Shown here: positions 41,225 through 51,819 of the stretch, in pieces
How positions within the stretch are numbered: position 1 is the first letter of the stretch
Layout: each line of letters begins with the position of its first letter
Source of the DNA: Tenrec ecaudatus
Lineage: Eukaryota > Chordata > Mammalia > Afrosoricida > Tenrecidae
Length of the DNA: 64,000 bases
NCBI RefSeq assembly: GCF_050624435.1
Contig: NC_134535.1
Coordinates: forward strand, 73,590,494 to 73,654,493
Direction of reading: 5' to 3'
Notes under the pieces: generated by a model
The model's input: the letters and a program-made list of their open reading frames with translations, nothing else
The model's database searches: none
What the model was told of the DNA's origin: nothing
Made by a program: the position numbers and the translations under genes

Positions 41225-41345
41225 ATCGTTCCTTCATTCGGTGATCTGAGCAGTGCCCTCAGTATGCCTGGCACTGAGCGGGCCCTGGGGTACCATGCCA
41301 GCAGACAGGCATGGCCCCTGCCCTGAGTGCTCACATCTGCTCCCA
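41225..41345 (+). repeat. L2 LINE 3' end
   Basis: TTCCTTCATTCGGTGATCTG, CAGTATGCCTGGCACTGAGC, GGTACCATGCCAGCAGAC and GGCCCCTGCCCTGAGTGCTC follow the 'tatgtgccaggcactg..ggggatac..aggtccctgccctcatgg' layout of L2. Confidence 0.65.
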
Positions 41346-43388
41346 CTCTGCCTGCCAAGACAGGAGCCCATAAACGCACTTCCTCGCCCCCACCAGCATA
41401 TGCCTGTCCCCTCCCCAGCCCACCCACAGCATGTGTTGCCCCCAAGCCCAGCTGCCTATGTCTCATGTGTTCTGCCGAGAGCTGCTGCTATCAGAAGGCG
41501 CGGACGCTCTGGCGGTGGGGTGGTGGGCACTGGCGGCTCCGTGCTGTTTGGCAGGGGCTTACTTCTTGGACCCACCACCTAAAAGAAGTCACTGAAGGGT
41601 CCAGGCAGAAAACCGATCCAAGTTGGCAGCCTTCTGGGCCCTTGCGGAAGAGCACGGAGCCACCAAGACGCTGTTTTCCATTGACGACCCACTCTGCTCT
41701 TAACACCTGCTCTCTGGTTTTCTTCGCTTCTTCGGTCCTGCTCTTCTAGCCCGTCTAGCTCTTCTCTTTCCTGCGCTTGCCTATGCCAGGAGCCCGCCCA
41801 CCTCAGTGCCCGCCCTGGTGACTCCAGGCACCTAGTGGCTAGTGCAGCTCACCTGCTGCCACAAGGAGTCCTGAGCCGCTCAGCCCTCTGCACCTTCTGC
41901 TGCTGTAAGGAGGCCTCTCATGGAGGCTGCTCAGGTGTCCACCCGCCACCGCAGGTGGGCCTGCCCCTCCCAGGATCTCAGACGGCACCAGCCCCTGACT
42001 TGCCTACGTTCTTCCTGGTGTTCTCCCCATTTGCAGCTTCCCTCAGGTCTCCCAGCCCCCACCCCCTGCTGCCCAAGAAGGCCCAAAGGGGGCTCCGAGG
42101 ACACGCGGGTGGGGAGCAAACGTGTTAAAGAAACAAAAGGAAATGAGGCCCCCCAGACTGAAAGCACACTGGAAGCCGCCAACCGTTACCTCCCCCAGAG
42201 GCCAGCTCTGGACCTCTGAGGGGAGGTGTTTAAGGCACCCAGGGGCGCAATGGCTGCCTGAGTCCATGAAGCTCATCTTCGGCACCATCTCGCTCAGGAA
42301 TGGGGCTTCCCCGCCCAGGCCAAATTCTATTCTTTTTCAAACTAGCTTTCCAATAAAATGAAAGGGCAGTACTAGCCAGTCTTGAAGATCCTCCTATCAC
42401 CAAAGATCTGAGGTGCTATACACCCCCCCACCCCCCACCGACACACATACACACACACATACATACACACACACACCCTTCTGGAACATTCTATGTTCCC
42501 AGAATTGAATCAAAAATGCATTTGCACTCTGGGCCTGAGAGGTAGATGCCCAGTGCTTTCAGGCTTATTTCCCTACTCCTCCTTCCCCTGAAAGGGCCTC
42601 TGGTCTTTCCCAAGCTGCTCCCTGGAGCAAGGGGCCCGCAAGAGGGAAAGCTGGCCTGGGCCCCAGCACAGGCTCGCCTCTGACTCTGCAGCGACATTCC
42701 TCCCTCCCAACCACCAGGGAACTTCCAAACAGCACGGTCTCAGGCCAGCCCAAGCCCCGTGGCATCCTGTGCCCCACTTCACAAGCAGTCAGTGGCGACT
42801 AACACATTTGGCAAACCTCTTCAAGTGTGAGCCAAGCCAGACTTGATTCCGGAGACTCAACTGACAAAGGGAGACTGAGCTGAGACAAACATCCCGGAGT
42901 GCTGGTTCCCCGGGCCGAGGCTGGAGAGCGCCAGAGGGGTGCTTGACTCACCGTGGTCTCTGCTACCACACAGACGGGTCCACAGAGCTTAGGATGCCTC
43001 AGTAATTCCAGGCAGGGCTCCATCCCCAGCCCACGCTCTGCCTTGGGCTTGGTAAGGGAATCTTCCAGCATTCCCGGCAACAGGACTCACGGCTCACTCT
43101 CCACACTGGGCTCTTCTAGGGTGGGACTGGCCTTGCCTTGTCCATCATGTCTGGAAGTTTCACCGAACACACATTTCCACGAGAGTCTCACACACTCTGC
43201 TTCCAGACAATTTTAAAGAGCTGTTATTTTCAAATCCAAAGACGTGCTCTGGGCTTGGCTTTGGTTTCAGCTCCATCTTCAGCTAAAAACAAAAACCCTC
43301 AATAGTCTTCCTGAACGTACTGAAACCCGAGAGACAGCAAGCTGAGCTACGGGGACCTCAAGGAACATCTGCTTCCTAAATTAGCCAG
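41346..43388. other. TE-poor, GC-rich DNA; no gene recognised
   Basis: About 2 kb with many overlapping frames on both strands, none with motifs or flanked by convincing splice sites. TCCAATAAAATGAAAG near 42351 contains AATAAA but has no associated coding sequence. A CA-type microsatellite is at 42445-42476. Exons of an unrecognised gene cannot be excluded by eye. Confidence 0.4.
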
Positions 43389-43389
43389 G

Positions 43390-43457
43390 AGTGCCCTGGT
43401 GGAGTCCTGGCTACACACCGAGCTGCTAACTAACCACAAGATTAGTAGTTTGACAGG
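43390..43457 (+). repeat. AfroSINE 5' end, partial, in inverted pair
   Basis: GTGCCCTGGTGGAGTCCTGG and CGAGCTGCTAACTAACCACA with AGATTAGTAGTTTGAC form a sense 5' fragment. It is cut where an antisense copy begins. Confidence 0.8.
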
Positions 43458-43668
43458 GCACCAAACCAAACCAAACTCATTGCCACCGAGTCAATTCTGA
43501 TTCACAGTGACCCCACAGGACAGGGTGGAACTGCCCCCGGGGGTTCTGAGACTCCTGTTCATGAGAGTAGGAAGCCTCCTCTTTCTCTCCAGGAGCAGCT
43601 GGTAGGTTCGAACACTGCTTGCAAGTAGCACATTAATGCCTAATCTGCAGCACTACCAAGGCTCCTAA
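43458..43668 (-). repeat. AfroSINE, in inverted pair
   Basis: CTCATTGCCACCGAGTCAAT, TCTGATTCACAGTGACCCC, GGACAGGGTGGAACTGCCCC and GGTAGGTTCGAACACTGC follow the antisense order. With the preceding copy it forms a tail-facing inverted pair. Confidence 0.9.
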
Positions 43669-44445
43669 ACATTCCTCAACCTCAGTGACTTTCTCACTGT
43701 TCCCCCAAGCCCCAATCTATCCTCGCTTCTCTAGCCCTCCCTACCTCCTCTTCCAGACCCTTCTATCCAAACACCAAATTCCTGTGGTTTTTCTTGCCCG
43801 CAGCATGCCCAGAGACCTCATTTCTCTCAACCAGAGGGGCTTCCCCAGCAGAGCCCCTCAGCACAAGCCGCAGAGATGAGGCATCGCCTGGAACGATAAC
43901 CAGCACTCGGTTTCCCACATAACACGTTCTTCTTGTCTGCCCCCCACCCCCCTGCTGGCCCTGACATCTGGTACCCGTGACAGTCAAGACTCAAGAGATT
44001 GTTCCTGGCTGTTTGTTGTTTTGTTGTTGTCGTCGCTGCTGCGGTCTTGACTCCTCTGCAGGAATCACGGAGACCAGAGTCGGTTTGGGTGTGGGCTTGT
44101 GAACCCGGAGCACTGCTCATCAGCATCCCTGTTGTGATGGGAACCGGAGAGCCAATTCAGCTGGCAGTATCCACCTAACTCCACGCGGGGCTTGCAGTTA
44201 ATTCACCTTACAGGGGCTTTTCTCTTAGACCACAGTGCATGGAAGGGGGGGCGGGGGGCGGGGTGAGAGATACCTTGCACAATGTTCTCGTGCTAAGGAG
44301 ATGGCCTCACTCACGCTCTGATTTGGTTTTACTGCTGGCCCTGCCCACAGTGCCCTAGGCACAAACCGAAAAACAGAAATGCTGCAGAGGAACGCAGCCT
44401 TCAGATATTGGTTCTGAACCCCATGGCATCATGAACTGTGTGTGT
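43669..44445. other. No gene recognised
   Basis: Unassigned. A G-rich run (GGGGGGGCGGGGGGCGGGG) is at 44246-44264. Confidence 0.4.
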
Positions 44446-44830
44446 GAGGCCGGGTTGTCTAGAGAAACAAACCCAGTGACGCACGTAATCGTATATTCAG
44501 AGGGCGTCCCAGTCCACCTGAAGCCCATGGGTTCGATGCTAGCGGGTGTGGGGGGAGGGGTTCCCTCTTCAAACTCACGCAGCTACAGGTCAGTGATGCA
44601 GGAGGATCACAGGCCAGTGGGTGCACAGTCGCATGGCTCGGAGGCCAGTGGAAGTGTGGCAGGACTCCCACAGCTCTCAGGGTGGGTTGGCCCAAGTGGG
44701 GCCACCCTTGGAGGGAAGTACTGTGTCCCAAAAAACAGTGCAGAGACGAGGGGGAGAAGTTCGCACTGTCTCCTGTGGAAAAGAGGCATCATCAGACGGT
44801 AACCTAACTGATAGGTTGGCCTCTGCCCCC
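44446..44830 (+). repeat. Dispersed repeat of the GGGTTCTCTAGAGA type
   Basis: It opens GAGGCCGGGTTGTCTAGAGA with AACAAACCCAGT, equivalent to the starts at 9514 and 16705. Right edge near TTGGCCTCTGCC is approximate. Confidence 0.45.
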
Positions 44831-45250
44831 CCCCACCACTTTCATTCAAATTCAAGTTGACATAAAATCGAAGGAGCACACTGTGCTCCCTTGGACACGC
44901 TGGCTGAGGCCTCTGTAGCTCAAAAAGGCACTGGAAGCAAATGGAGATGAGAGCAGGTGCCCGCAGCGGCACAGTGGTGGTGGAGACACTTTGAGAAGTG
45001 TGGACGAGCCGATCCCGTCATCCTGACATCGTTTTGTCAAACTGAAGTCCAGGTTGGCACCTGGAAACAAGGAGGTGAGCAGGAACTAGCCCATAACTAC
45101 AGCCCAAGAGCAATGCTTTGATTTTCAAACCGCATCCTTCAAGCCTCTTCCCCCTCAAAGGCGGGGTGAAGCAAAGTCCTCCACCGTCCAGCAATCTAGC
45201 CTCTGCCACACAAAATAATGATAAAATTAAAAATTCATCAAGACCCTTCT
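44831..45250. other. No gene recognised
   Basis: Unassigned sequence. No convincing frame. Confidence 0.35.
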
Positions 45251-45254
45251 TTTC

Positions 45255-45537
45255 TCCATGATTAGCTTTAACACAACAGCAAAATGAAATCTTCGATTGT
45301 GAATTAGGTAAAGGTTTACAGAACAGACCATCTATTTTTACATTCAGCAGCTCATCAGACCTGCCATTGTCCTGCCCTGTTTCCTTCATTCACCCATCTC
45401 CCCGCCCCAGTCACCCCTGTCTTCCCCCTGGCCTGTGGTTTCCCTTGCCTCCTGCCCCTCCTGCCTCTGGTGGTCCGTTCCTTTGAGCGTGAAAACCTTT
45501 CCGCGGTTTTTCTTTCTCTAACAGCGGTCAGTCTCAG
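45255..45537 (-). repeat. Older L1 3' UTR (elephant-type), interrupted
   Basis: GAATTAGGTAAAGGTTTACA with GAACAGACCATC, then CACCCATCTCCCCGCCCC and GGTCCGTTCCTTTGAGCG, resemble the antisense elephant-type UTR. The same element appears to continue at 46325 as ORF2 after the younger insertion 45554-46308. Confidence 0.5.
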
Positions 45538-45553
45538 CCATAGTTGCTCTCTT

Positions 45554-46308
45554 TTTCTTTTTTTTAAATCATTTTATTGGGGGTTCATACAACTCTCATC
45601 ACAATCCATACAGACATCAATTGTGTAAAGCACATCTGTACATTCATTGCCCTCATCATTCTCAAAACATTTGCTCTCCACTTAAGCCCTTGGCCTCAGC
45701 TCCTCATTTTCCCCTCCCTCCCCACTCCCCTTTCCTCATGACCCCTTGATAATTTATAAATTATTATTTTGTCATATCTTGCCCTGTCCAATGTCTCCCT
45801 TCACCCACTTTTCTGTTGTCCATCCCCCAGGGAGGCGGTCACATGTAGATCCTTGTAATCGGTTCCCTTTTTCCAACCCACCTTCCCTCTGCCCTCCCAG
45901 TATCGCCACTCACACCACTGGTCCTGAAGGGATCATCTGCCCTGGAGTCCCTGTGTTTCCAGTTCCTATCTGTACCAGTGTACATCCACTGGCCTAGTCA
46001 GACTTGCAAGGTAGATTTCGGATCATGATAGTGGGGGAGAGAGGAAGCATTTAGGAACTAGAGGAAAGTTGTATTTTTTCATTGTTGCTACATCCTACCT
46101 TGACTGGCTCGTCTCCTCCCCTGGACCCATTGGCCGACAACTGGGCTTTGGGTCTCCACTCTGCACTCCCCACCTCATTCACTATGGTAATATTTTTTGT
46201 TTTGATGATGCCTTATAGCTGATGGACACCTCGTGATCGCACAGGCTGGTGTGTTTTTTGCTTCTGAGCTAGATGGCCGCTTGTTTACCTGTAAGCCTTT
46301 AAGACCCC
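45554..46308 (-). mobile_element. 5'-truncated L1 3' UTR insertion, copy G
   Basis: Poly(T), then AAATCATTTTATTGGGGGTT with CATACAACTCTCATCAC, through GTACCAGTGTACATCCACTG, to GATGGCCGCTTGTTTACCTG. The flanks are CCATAGTTGCTCTCTT (45538-45553) and CCATAGTTGCCCTCTT (46309-46324), a 16-bp duplication with one mismatch. It is inserted in an older L1. Confidence 0.85.
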
Positions 46309-46750
46309 CCATAGTTGCCCTCTTATGTTTGACTCATTCCCCTCACTCAGCATCATGTCCTCCAGGTTCATCCACCACACCCAACGTTCTACGGGCTCAT
46401 CGTTATTCTTCAAGGCTGCATAGTATTCCATTGGGTGTATGTCGCAAACTGCATTTATCCATTCCTCCCCCCCCCACCCCCATCCCCCGCTCAGGAGCAT
46501 GTAGGTAGTTTCCATCTTGCTGTTCTGGTGACCTTGCTATGACGAATGGGCTGTGGTGCACACGGGCGTGCAGACACCCGTCTGTGCCACAGCACTGACT
46601 TCTTTCAGGAAAAGGCCAAGTAGGGCGATGGATGGGTCTGTGGTGTTTCCCTTCCACGTTTCTGAGGCAGCGCCATCCCACCTCCCACAGTGGCTGTTGA
46701 TGGACCCACTGGCAGCGTGTGAGGGGTCCCAGCTCTCCAGCTGGTTGTTA
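46309..46750 (-). pseudogene. L1 ORF2 C-terminal remnant
   Basis: Minus-strand translation gives HPMEYYAALKNNDE and WWMNLEDMMLSEG between about 46440 and 46325. These are the C-terminal L1 ORF2 motifs (IHTMEYYAAIK..., W.NLE..MLSE). Upstream, CACCTCCCACAGTGGCTGTT near 46680 corresponds to the antisense of the 'wksvwrfl' region. A frameshift and repeat-length changes (C runs at 46468-46490) mark it as dead. It belongs to the older L1 that copy G entered. Confidence 0.75.
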
Positions 46751-47574
46751 TTGGAACCTGGCTATCCATGCTGGGGCGAGGTGCTATCCCACCACAGCCA
46801 TTCTCTGCCCACGGGTTGCACCCTGGTTGCATTGCCTGGATGAGGCAGGGGAGCGGGCTTCCAAGCAGGAGCATCATTGGGGGGGAGGAGGCAACAGAGA
46901 GGAAGAGTTGCTACTCCGGGAGCACAGATGCCCTTGTGCTGTCCTTCAAAGGGAGGCCAGTGGCGAGGTACCAGCAAGAGGAGGGGGGCCAAGGGACCAC
47001 AACTCTCTTCAGAAGAAGCTACAAAGGTGACTTTAAGCTGCAGAGTTGGGTGGCTCTCAGTCTCACCACCAGCCGGGTTCCCTGCTGCTGCATCTGACCA
47101 GCCCTGGCTCTGGGTCCACGGGATACAGGAGGCAGCAGTCTGTCCGGTAAGAGTCTCTCCCTGAGGCCCGAGGAGGAAGTTCAGGTCCCCCTGACCAAGG
47201 GGAGTCCCTGCCTGGCCCTTTTTGCCTTCCAATTGCCTCACCACAGTGGAGCCACTGGGTGACACAAGCAGGTTAGTTGCATGGCTACTAGCCCCGAGCT
47301 TTGGGTTCAAACCTACCCAGAGTTACCTCGAGTGGAGAACCTGGAAAGGTCACCACCTCTGAGAAGCGGAGTCACCACGGATCGGGATCCACTCCACAGC
47401 CCTCTATCGGTTTCCCTTCTGCTTTTACGTCCCTTCTTTACCTCAAAAGGAAGGCTCCTGGGGCCTCTGGGCCTCTGACTTGGGTCTCACATCAGGCCAT
47501 CTCACACGCTGCCAGAGACCCAGCACAGCCCAGATGGAAGTCATCTGGTGAAGGCTGCAGACAGATTGCCCCAG
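46751..47574. other. GC-rich DNA without a recognised gene
   Basis: Several overlapping frames (for example 46762-47310 minus, 182 codons) without motifs. A diverged sense SINE may lie at 47250-47400 (GGTTAGTTGCATGGCTACTA, TTTGGGTTCAAACC). Confidence 0.4.
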
Positions 47575-47588
47575 GCATGACGTCATGC
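47575..47588. promoter_or_regulatory. CRE palindrome GCATGACGTCATGC
   Basis: A perfect 14-bp palindrome centred on the full CRE TGACGTCA (47578-47585), in a GC-rich neighbourhood with several CpGs (47570-47720). The full palindromic CRE is the high-affinity site of CREB/ATF factors. Function here is inferred only from the motif. Confidence 0.45.
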
Positions 47589-48663
47589 TCGCCGCACCCA
47601 TTCCGGAGTCACCACCCCGGGTCTACTTTCCACTCACGGCCAGCGCCAAGAACTGAGCCTGGAAGCCGGGCCGGAGGAGCCGGGGCGCCCTAATCTGGGC
47701 ACATGAGCAGAGCCCGGGGGTGGGACACCAGACAGCTTCAGGCTTGCACCTCTTTCACCTGGGACGCCCCAGCCGAGCAGCTGCTGCCCCTCCTGATCAT
47801 GCGGCATCTTTAAGTGATGGACGTTTGCCGTTCATAAAAGAAAGGGGTGGGCAGACGTTTCCTGAGAAGTTGTTCTCTTGCCAGGACTGGCCTGCTTTGC
47901 CTTCCCTTCCCTTCCTTGGGAAACTCCAGGGGCCTGCCTTTGCTGCCACCCCTCCCTCCCTCTCCCATCATTACGATGCCATCCCCCACCTGGCTCCAGA
48001 GCCCAGGGCAGAGGGGCTCTGTGAGGCTCAGAGAATGTCACCATGACTTCCAAAGTGCCCTTCTTTTCCACTGTGTCCCCGATGTTTCAACATCTCTAGT
48101 ACTCAGTCGGGCAGACCAAGGGGAATCTCATCCCAAGGAACCTGGTGAAATCAACTGTGACTGTAACCCGGGCCTCATCCCAACCTCACTTGCTCTACCT
48201 GTGGACCAGGGAGGGGCGGCTCACAGAGAGCTTCAGCCAGGCCAGGAGAGCAACAGGGTCTCCCTCCTAAACCCACCCCCAGAGGAGGCGGCAGCGGGGC
48301 ACACAGTGACCTCCTCTCTACACATTCACTGCATTCACCATAAAAAAGTTTCCTTGTAAAGAAAGTTCTATCAGTCAAAGCAAAGTGACCCTCCCAGGAC
48401 ACCATGCCGTGTCCATAGGCAGAAGACATTAAGATAGTCCGAAATGTATAAGCCAGCCCCCAACCCCTGCCCCCAGCAGCCCTCTCCCCAACTGCTGGAG
48501 AACTAATGCCCTCAAAGGCCTTGGCCCTCCCCAGCCTGGTCACAGGGGGCTTTGAAGAGCGCAGTTCCCATTTCCTGAGCATTGCCCTGACAAAGGGGAC
48601 CCTGTCAGAGTCTCCCCAGGAACAGGCCTCCCCCTGTGGCTCCCCACACACCACACTCTTCCC

Positions 48664-48665
<2 letters not shown>
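47589..48665. other. TE-poor, GC-rich DNA; no gene recognised
   Basis: No transposon and no coding motif seen. Open frames overlap freely on both strands. Confidence 0.4.
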
Positions 48666-48666
<1 letters not shown>

Positions 48667-48707
<41 letters not shown>

Positions 48708-48723
48708 GCACGCACGCACGCAC
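48667..48723. repeat. Compound microsatellite (CA)n(CGCA)n
   Basis: About 18 CA units run into five CGCA units at 48703-48722. Confidence 0.97.
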
Positions 48724-49200
48724 TTCCTACAAGAGCAGATTCCAAGGCGAGTTAATGTCGAATGCTGTCTCCCAGAGACATGCTGGAACAAAGGCTGCAC
48801 ATGCCTAAGGGTGCTGGGGAGCTTGTCGGGGCTTCAGCAAAGCATAATTACAGGGAGAGGCAAAGCGACGACGCACAGCTCAGCAGCCACACCTGGCCGT
48901 ACAGTAAACAGCACTTCTTCCTGCCGAGCTGGGGGGAGGGGGGAGCCGAGAGACAGGGAGGCGGCAAACCACAATTTGAATCATTTGGGGAAGAAGCTAT
49001 AAATATAATAATGAGTCATTTGTAAAATATAATTCCATCCAAAAGCCTGGAAGAAAGAGGAAAGTTCCCAATGCTATTTCAGGCGAGATTATTCAAGGGT
49101 GGTCTGCCAAAACGTGGGGAGAGGAGGGAGCTTGGCAATTTGGGGACTTGGGATGTCCCCTCGGGCCATCAAAAGCGAGGTGGGACACATGCATGTGCAC
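48724..49200. other. Unassigned DNA with an AT-rich block
   Basis: Within a GC-rich setting, 48960-49085 is AT-rich. It contains CTATAAATATAATAATGAGT and CATTTGTAAAATATAATTCC, with a MEF2-like CTATAAATAT and an AP-1-like TGAGTCA (49012-49018). No coding frame. Confidence 0.35.
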
Positions 49201-49201
49201 A

Positions 49202-49202
<1 letters not shown>

Positions 49203-49239
<37 letters not shown>
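49203..49239. repeat. (CA)n microsatellite
   Basis: About 18 CA units. Confidence 0.97.
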
Positions 49240-49241
<2 letters not shown>

Positions 49242-49784
49242 CCTTCCTGGGTTCTCCTCTCCCACCTGGCCCCAAGCAGCACCCCTCCCAGCCGTGAGCC
49301 TTGGACACCTCCTCTGATCCCCTCCCATACCCTGAGGTTGGATGCACGCACTTGAGGGCTGTCTCCTTGGAAAGCTGATAAGAATCACGGGGGAGCCCGT
49401 GGTACGGCCAGGCTGGGCACCCGGAGAACAGTTTAGGACAAGCACCCTGATGATTGTTTGGCAAACTCTTCCCCAGCCCTGGGACCTCACCAGCCTTTCA
49501 CAAAGAGGGTGGCTCTTCCCAGGTCTCAGCCAGAGCTCCGGGATGACTGGATCCCAGCCCTGGGCCCCAGCTTCTTGGGATTGGGGGGTGGGGTGGGGGG
49601 AGTGATGAGGTGCCTTCACAGAGCTCTACCTGGGAAAGGGTTTGGTTTCACCCCTGCTGGGCTGGGGGCTGCCGGGGAAGCAGTGGGGTCTCAGAAGTCG
49701 CCATTCCCGGAAGAGACTGTCTCCAGACTGTGAGCTCTGGAAGGACACTTGTCCTGGGCTCAGTGACAGCGGAGCCATGGAATA
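49240..49784. other. GC-rich DNA without a recognised gene
   Basis: Overlapping frames without motifs. No transposon identified. Confidence 0.4.
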
Positions 49785-49960
49785 TCCTGATGACCTTAAG
49801 CAAGTTCCTTAACCTCCCTCTCCAGACTCAGTTTCCTTGTGTGTGAAGTGGGTGGTTGAGAAGATTAAATGCGTTCCCTGGTAAAGCGCTTTGAACAGGG
49901 CATAATGAGCGCTCAATAGGGTGAGCTAATAAGATTACTGTTATTATGTCTCACCGGGCA
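49785..49960 (+). repeat. MIR SINE
   Basis: GATGACCTTAAGCAAGTTCC, TTAACCTCCCTCTCCAGACT, CAGTTTCCTTGTGTGTGAAG, GAGAAGATTAAATGCG, GGTAAAGCGCTTTGAACAGG and GAGCGCTCAATAGGG follow the MIR core and 3' end almost block for block. Confidence 0.85.
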
Positions 49961-50244
49961 TCCTGATGCCGGAGGAAATACGGGACAGGGTGCCCTGGCA
50001 CACACAGTTGACCTCTGGATAAACCAGGTGATCATGAATAAACCAGGAGTCAGGTTTCTCGCTTACCCTTCCAGTCAATTCATTATCTGGACCTGTCTGT
50101 TGACCTTACCCTCTGTAGCTGGGGCTTCTCTGTCATCCCCCCTTACTCCCCAGCTCGGCCTCTGCACTGACCTGCAGGTGAGGAGAGCAGAAGGCAGTAG
50201 CGTTGGATTTGCTATTGAGGGGCCCCACAGCATTACTGTGGAGC

Positions 50245-50395
50245 CCGAGGGCGTAGTGGTGTGGCACGAGTGGCTATGATCCGAAAGGTCAGCAGTTCGA
50301 ACTCACTGGCCACTCCTCGGAAGAAAGACAGAGATTTCTACTCCCGTAAAGTGTTGGTTTGCTATGAGTGGGTATTGACTCGCTAGCAGTGTGAG
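50245..50395 (+). repeat. AfroSINE
   Basis: GGCGTAGTGGTGTGGCACGA, AAGGTCAGCAGTTCGAACTC, GATTTCTACTCCCGTAAAGT and GCTATGAGTGGGTATTGACT are in sense order, with part of the 3' half deleted. Confidence 0.85.
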
Positions 50396-51177
50396 ACCAC
50401 TGGTACTCAAAACAACTGAATGAAAATAATATAATCCAAATCTGAAAAAAAACCAAAACTGAACAGATTCTGAGATCTTACTTCCGTCCGCAGCTCTTTT
50501 TCTCTTTCTCGCCCTCTTTTCTTCTCTGCCTTCTTTCCTCCTTTTCTTATCTCTTCTTGAAGCTGGGTCTGTCTCTTCTCCTTCCCTGTCTTCAACTCTC
50601 CACCTGCTTCCTATGAAGAGCCCCTGGCTTGCCTCAGTCGCGTTCCCCAGAGCAGCCTTGAGAGGCCTCGATATGACTTTCTCCTCCAAGGTGACCCCAA
50701 CACCTGGAGAGGCCAGAAATAGTCTCCCTGTCAACAACCTGCATTTGCCCTTCCTGGACACCAGAGTTTCACATCAAACCTTGGGGCACAGCTAAACGGA
50801 AAGGAGAGCTATGTTGTGGAAGACCTTCCGGCTGCAGCTCCTCTGTCAACAGCACAGCAGACTGTCCCACCACAGGAGTGACCTTCCTCCTCTTTGGCCT
50901 GGGTAGTTCCTTTCTCCCTGCTCCCCTAAATAGTCACAGGTCACTGTGATTCTGAAACAGCGATGGCAGCGGGGGCTTATGGCATTTGCTTGAATCAGGA
51001 TTCTGAATAAGACTCACACATGGTGATTGGTGGATAGAGCTCTTCAATCCCCTCTCCATGTCAATGTTTCTCTTTCTCTTTGCAATCTATTTTCTATGAG
51101 CATAAAATCTAGTTGTTTGTTGTATAGAACTTCTCGAGTCTAGATTATTCTAATTAAGACTAGGTTAGAAGACCAGT
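50396..51177. other. No gene recognised
   Basis: Pyrimidine-rich strand at 50490-50590 (TCTTTTT/CTTCTC). Otherwise unassigned. Confidence 0.4.
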
Positions 51178-51179
51178 GG

Positions 51180-51350
51180 TCTCACTCACTGCTATGAATC
51201 AGTCGATACTGATTCATAGCAACTCAATAGTACAGGGCACAAGTGCCCTGTGAGTTCCTGAGACCCTATTTACGGGAGTAGAAATCTCTGTCTCTTTCCT
51301 GAGGAGCAGCTGGTGGTTTTGAACTGCTGACCTTTCAGATTACAGCCTGG
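51180..51350 (-). repeat. AfroSINE
   Basis: TGATTCATAGCAACTCAATA, GTGAGTTCCTGAGACCC and GGTTTTGAACTGCTGACCTT follow the antisense order. Confidence 0.85.
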
Positions 51351-51589
51351 GTATTTATTTTTGTTTTTCTACCATTTGTATATTCTGTAAAGTGGTAGTT
51401 AGACCTAGAAGCTTGACCAGATTCGGGTTCAATTGTGGTTTTTGGTTTTGTTCGTTGGCAAGATTACTTTACATAGTAACATTCACTTCCATAGCGACTG
51501 TATAACACCTGGTGGCCTTTCCCCCCACTGTCTGCCATTGTTGATCATTGTCTAGATCCATTCATTTCATTTGGGGAAGGGAAAAAAAG

Positions 51590-51800
51590 CATGCATTGCT
51601 ATCAGGTCAATTCTGACTCCTAGTGACCCTACTGGACAGAGTAGAATTGTTCCTGGGTCCTTGTAAGGCTGAAAATCTTTACAGGAACAGAAAACGTCAT
51701 CTTTCCCCTCCCCCCCCTCCCCCGACTATCTGGTGAGTTTGAATTGCTGACCTTGGGTTAGCCGCCTAACGCTAACCCACGATACACCAGGGTAGCTCTC
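51590..51800 (-). repeat. AfroSINE, full length
   Basis: TTGCTATCAGGTCAATTCTG, GGACAGAGTAGAATTGTTCC, GTGAGTTTGAATTGCTGACC and ACACCAGGGTAGCTC follow the antisense order. A C-rich expansion is at 51703-51724. Confidence 0.85.
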
Positions 51801-51819
51801 ACGGTGGGTGGCATTCCAT

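Noticed and set aside
42340-42362. AATAAA as a gene's polyadenylation site
   Set aside because: No coding sequence or upstream exon could be tied to it, and AATAAA is frequent by chance and in L1 ends.
46762-47310. 182-codon minus-strand open frame
   Set aside because: Competing frames on the other strand are equally long and there are no motifs. GC content explains it.
48640-48810. Thr/His-rich frames near 48.65-48.8 kb and 49.2 kb
   Set aside because: They are translations of CA microsatellites.
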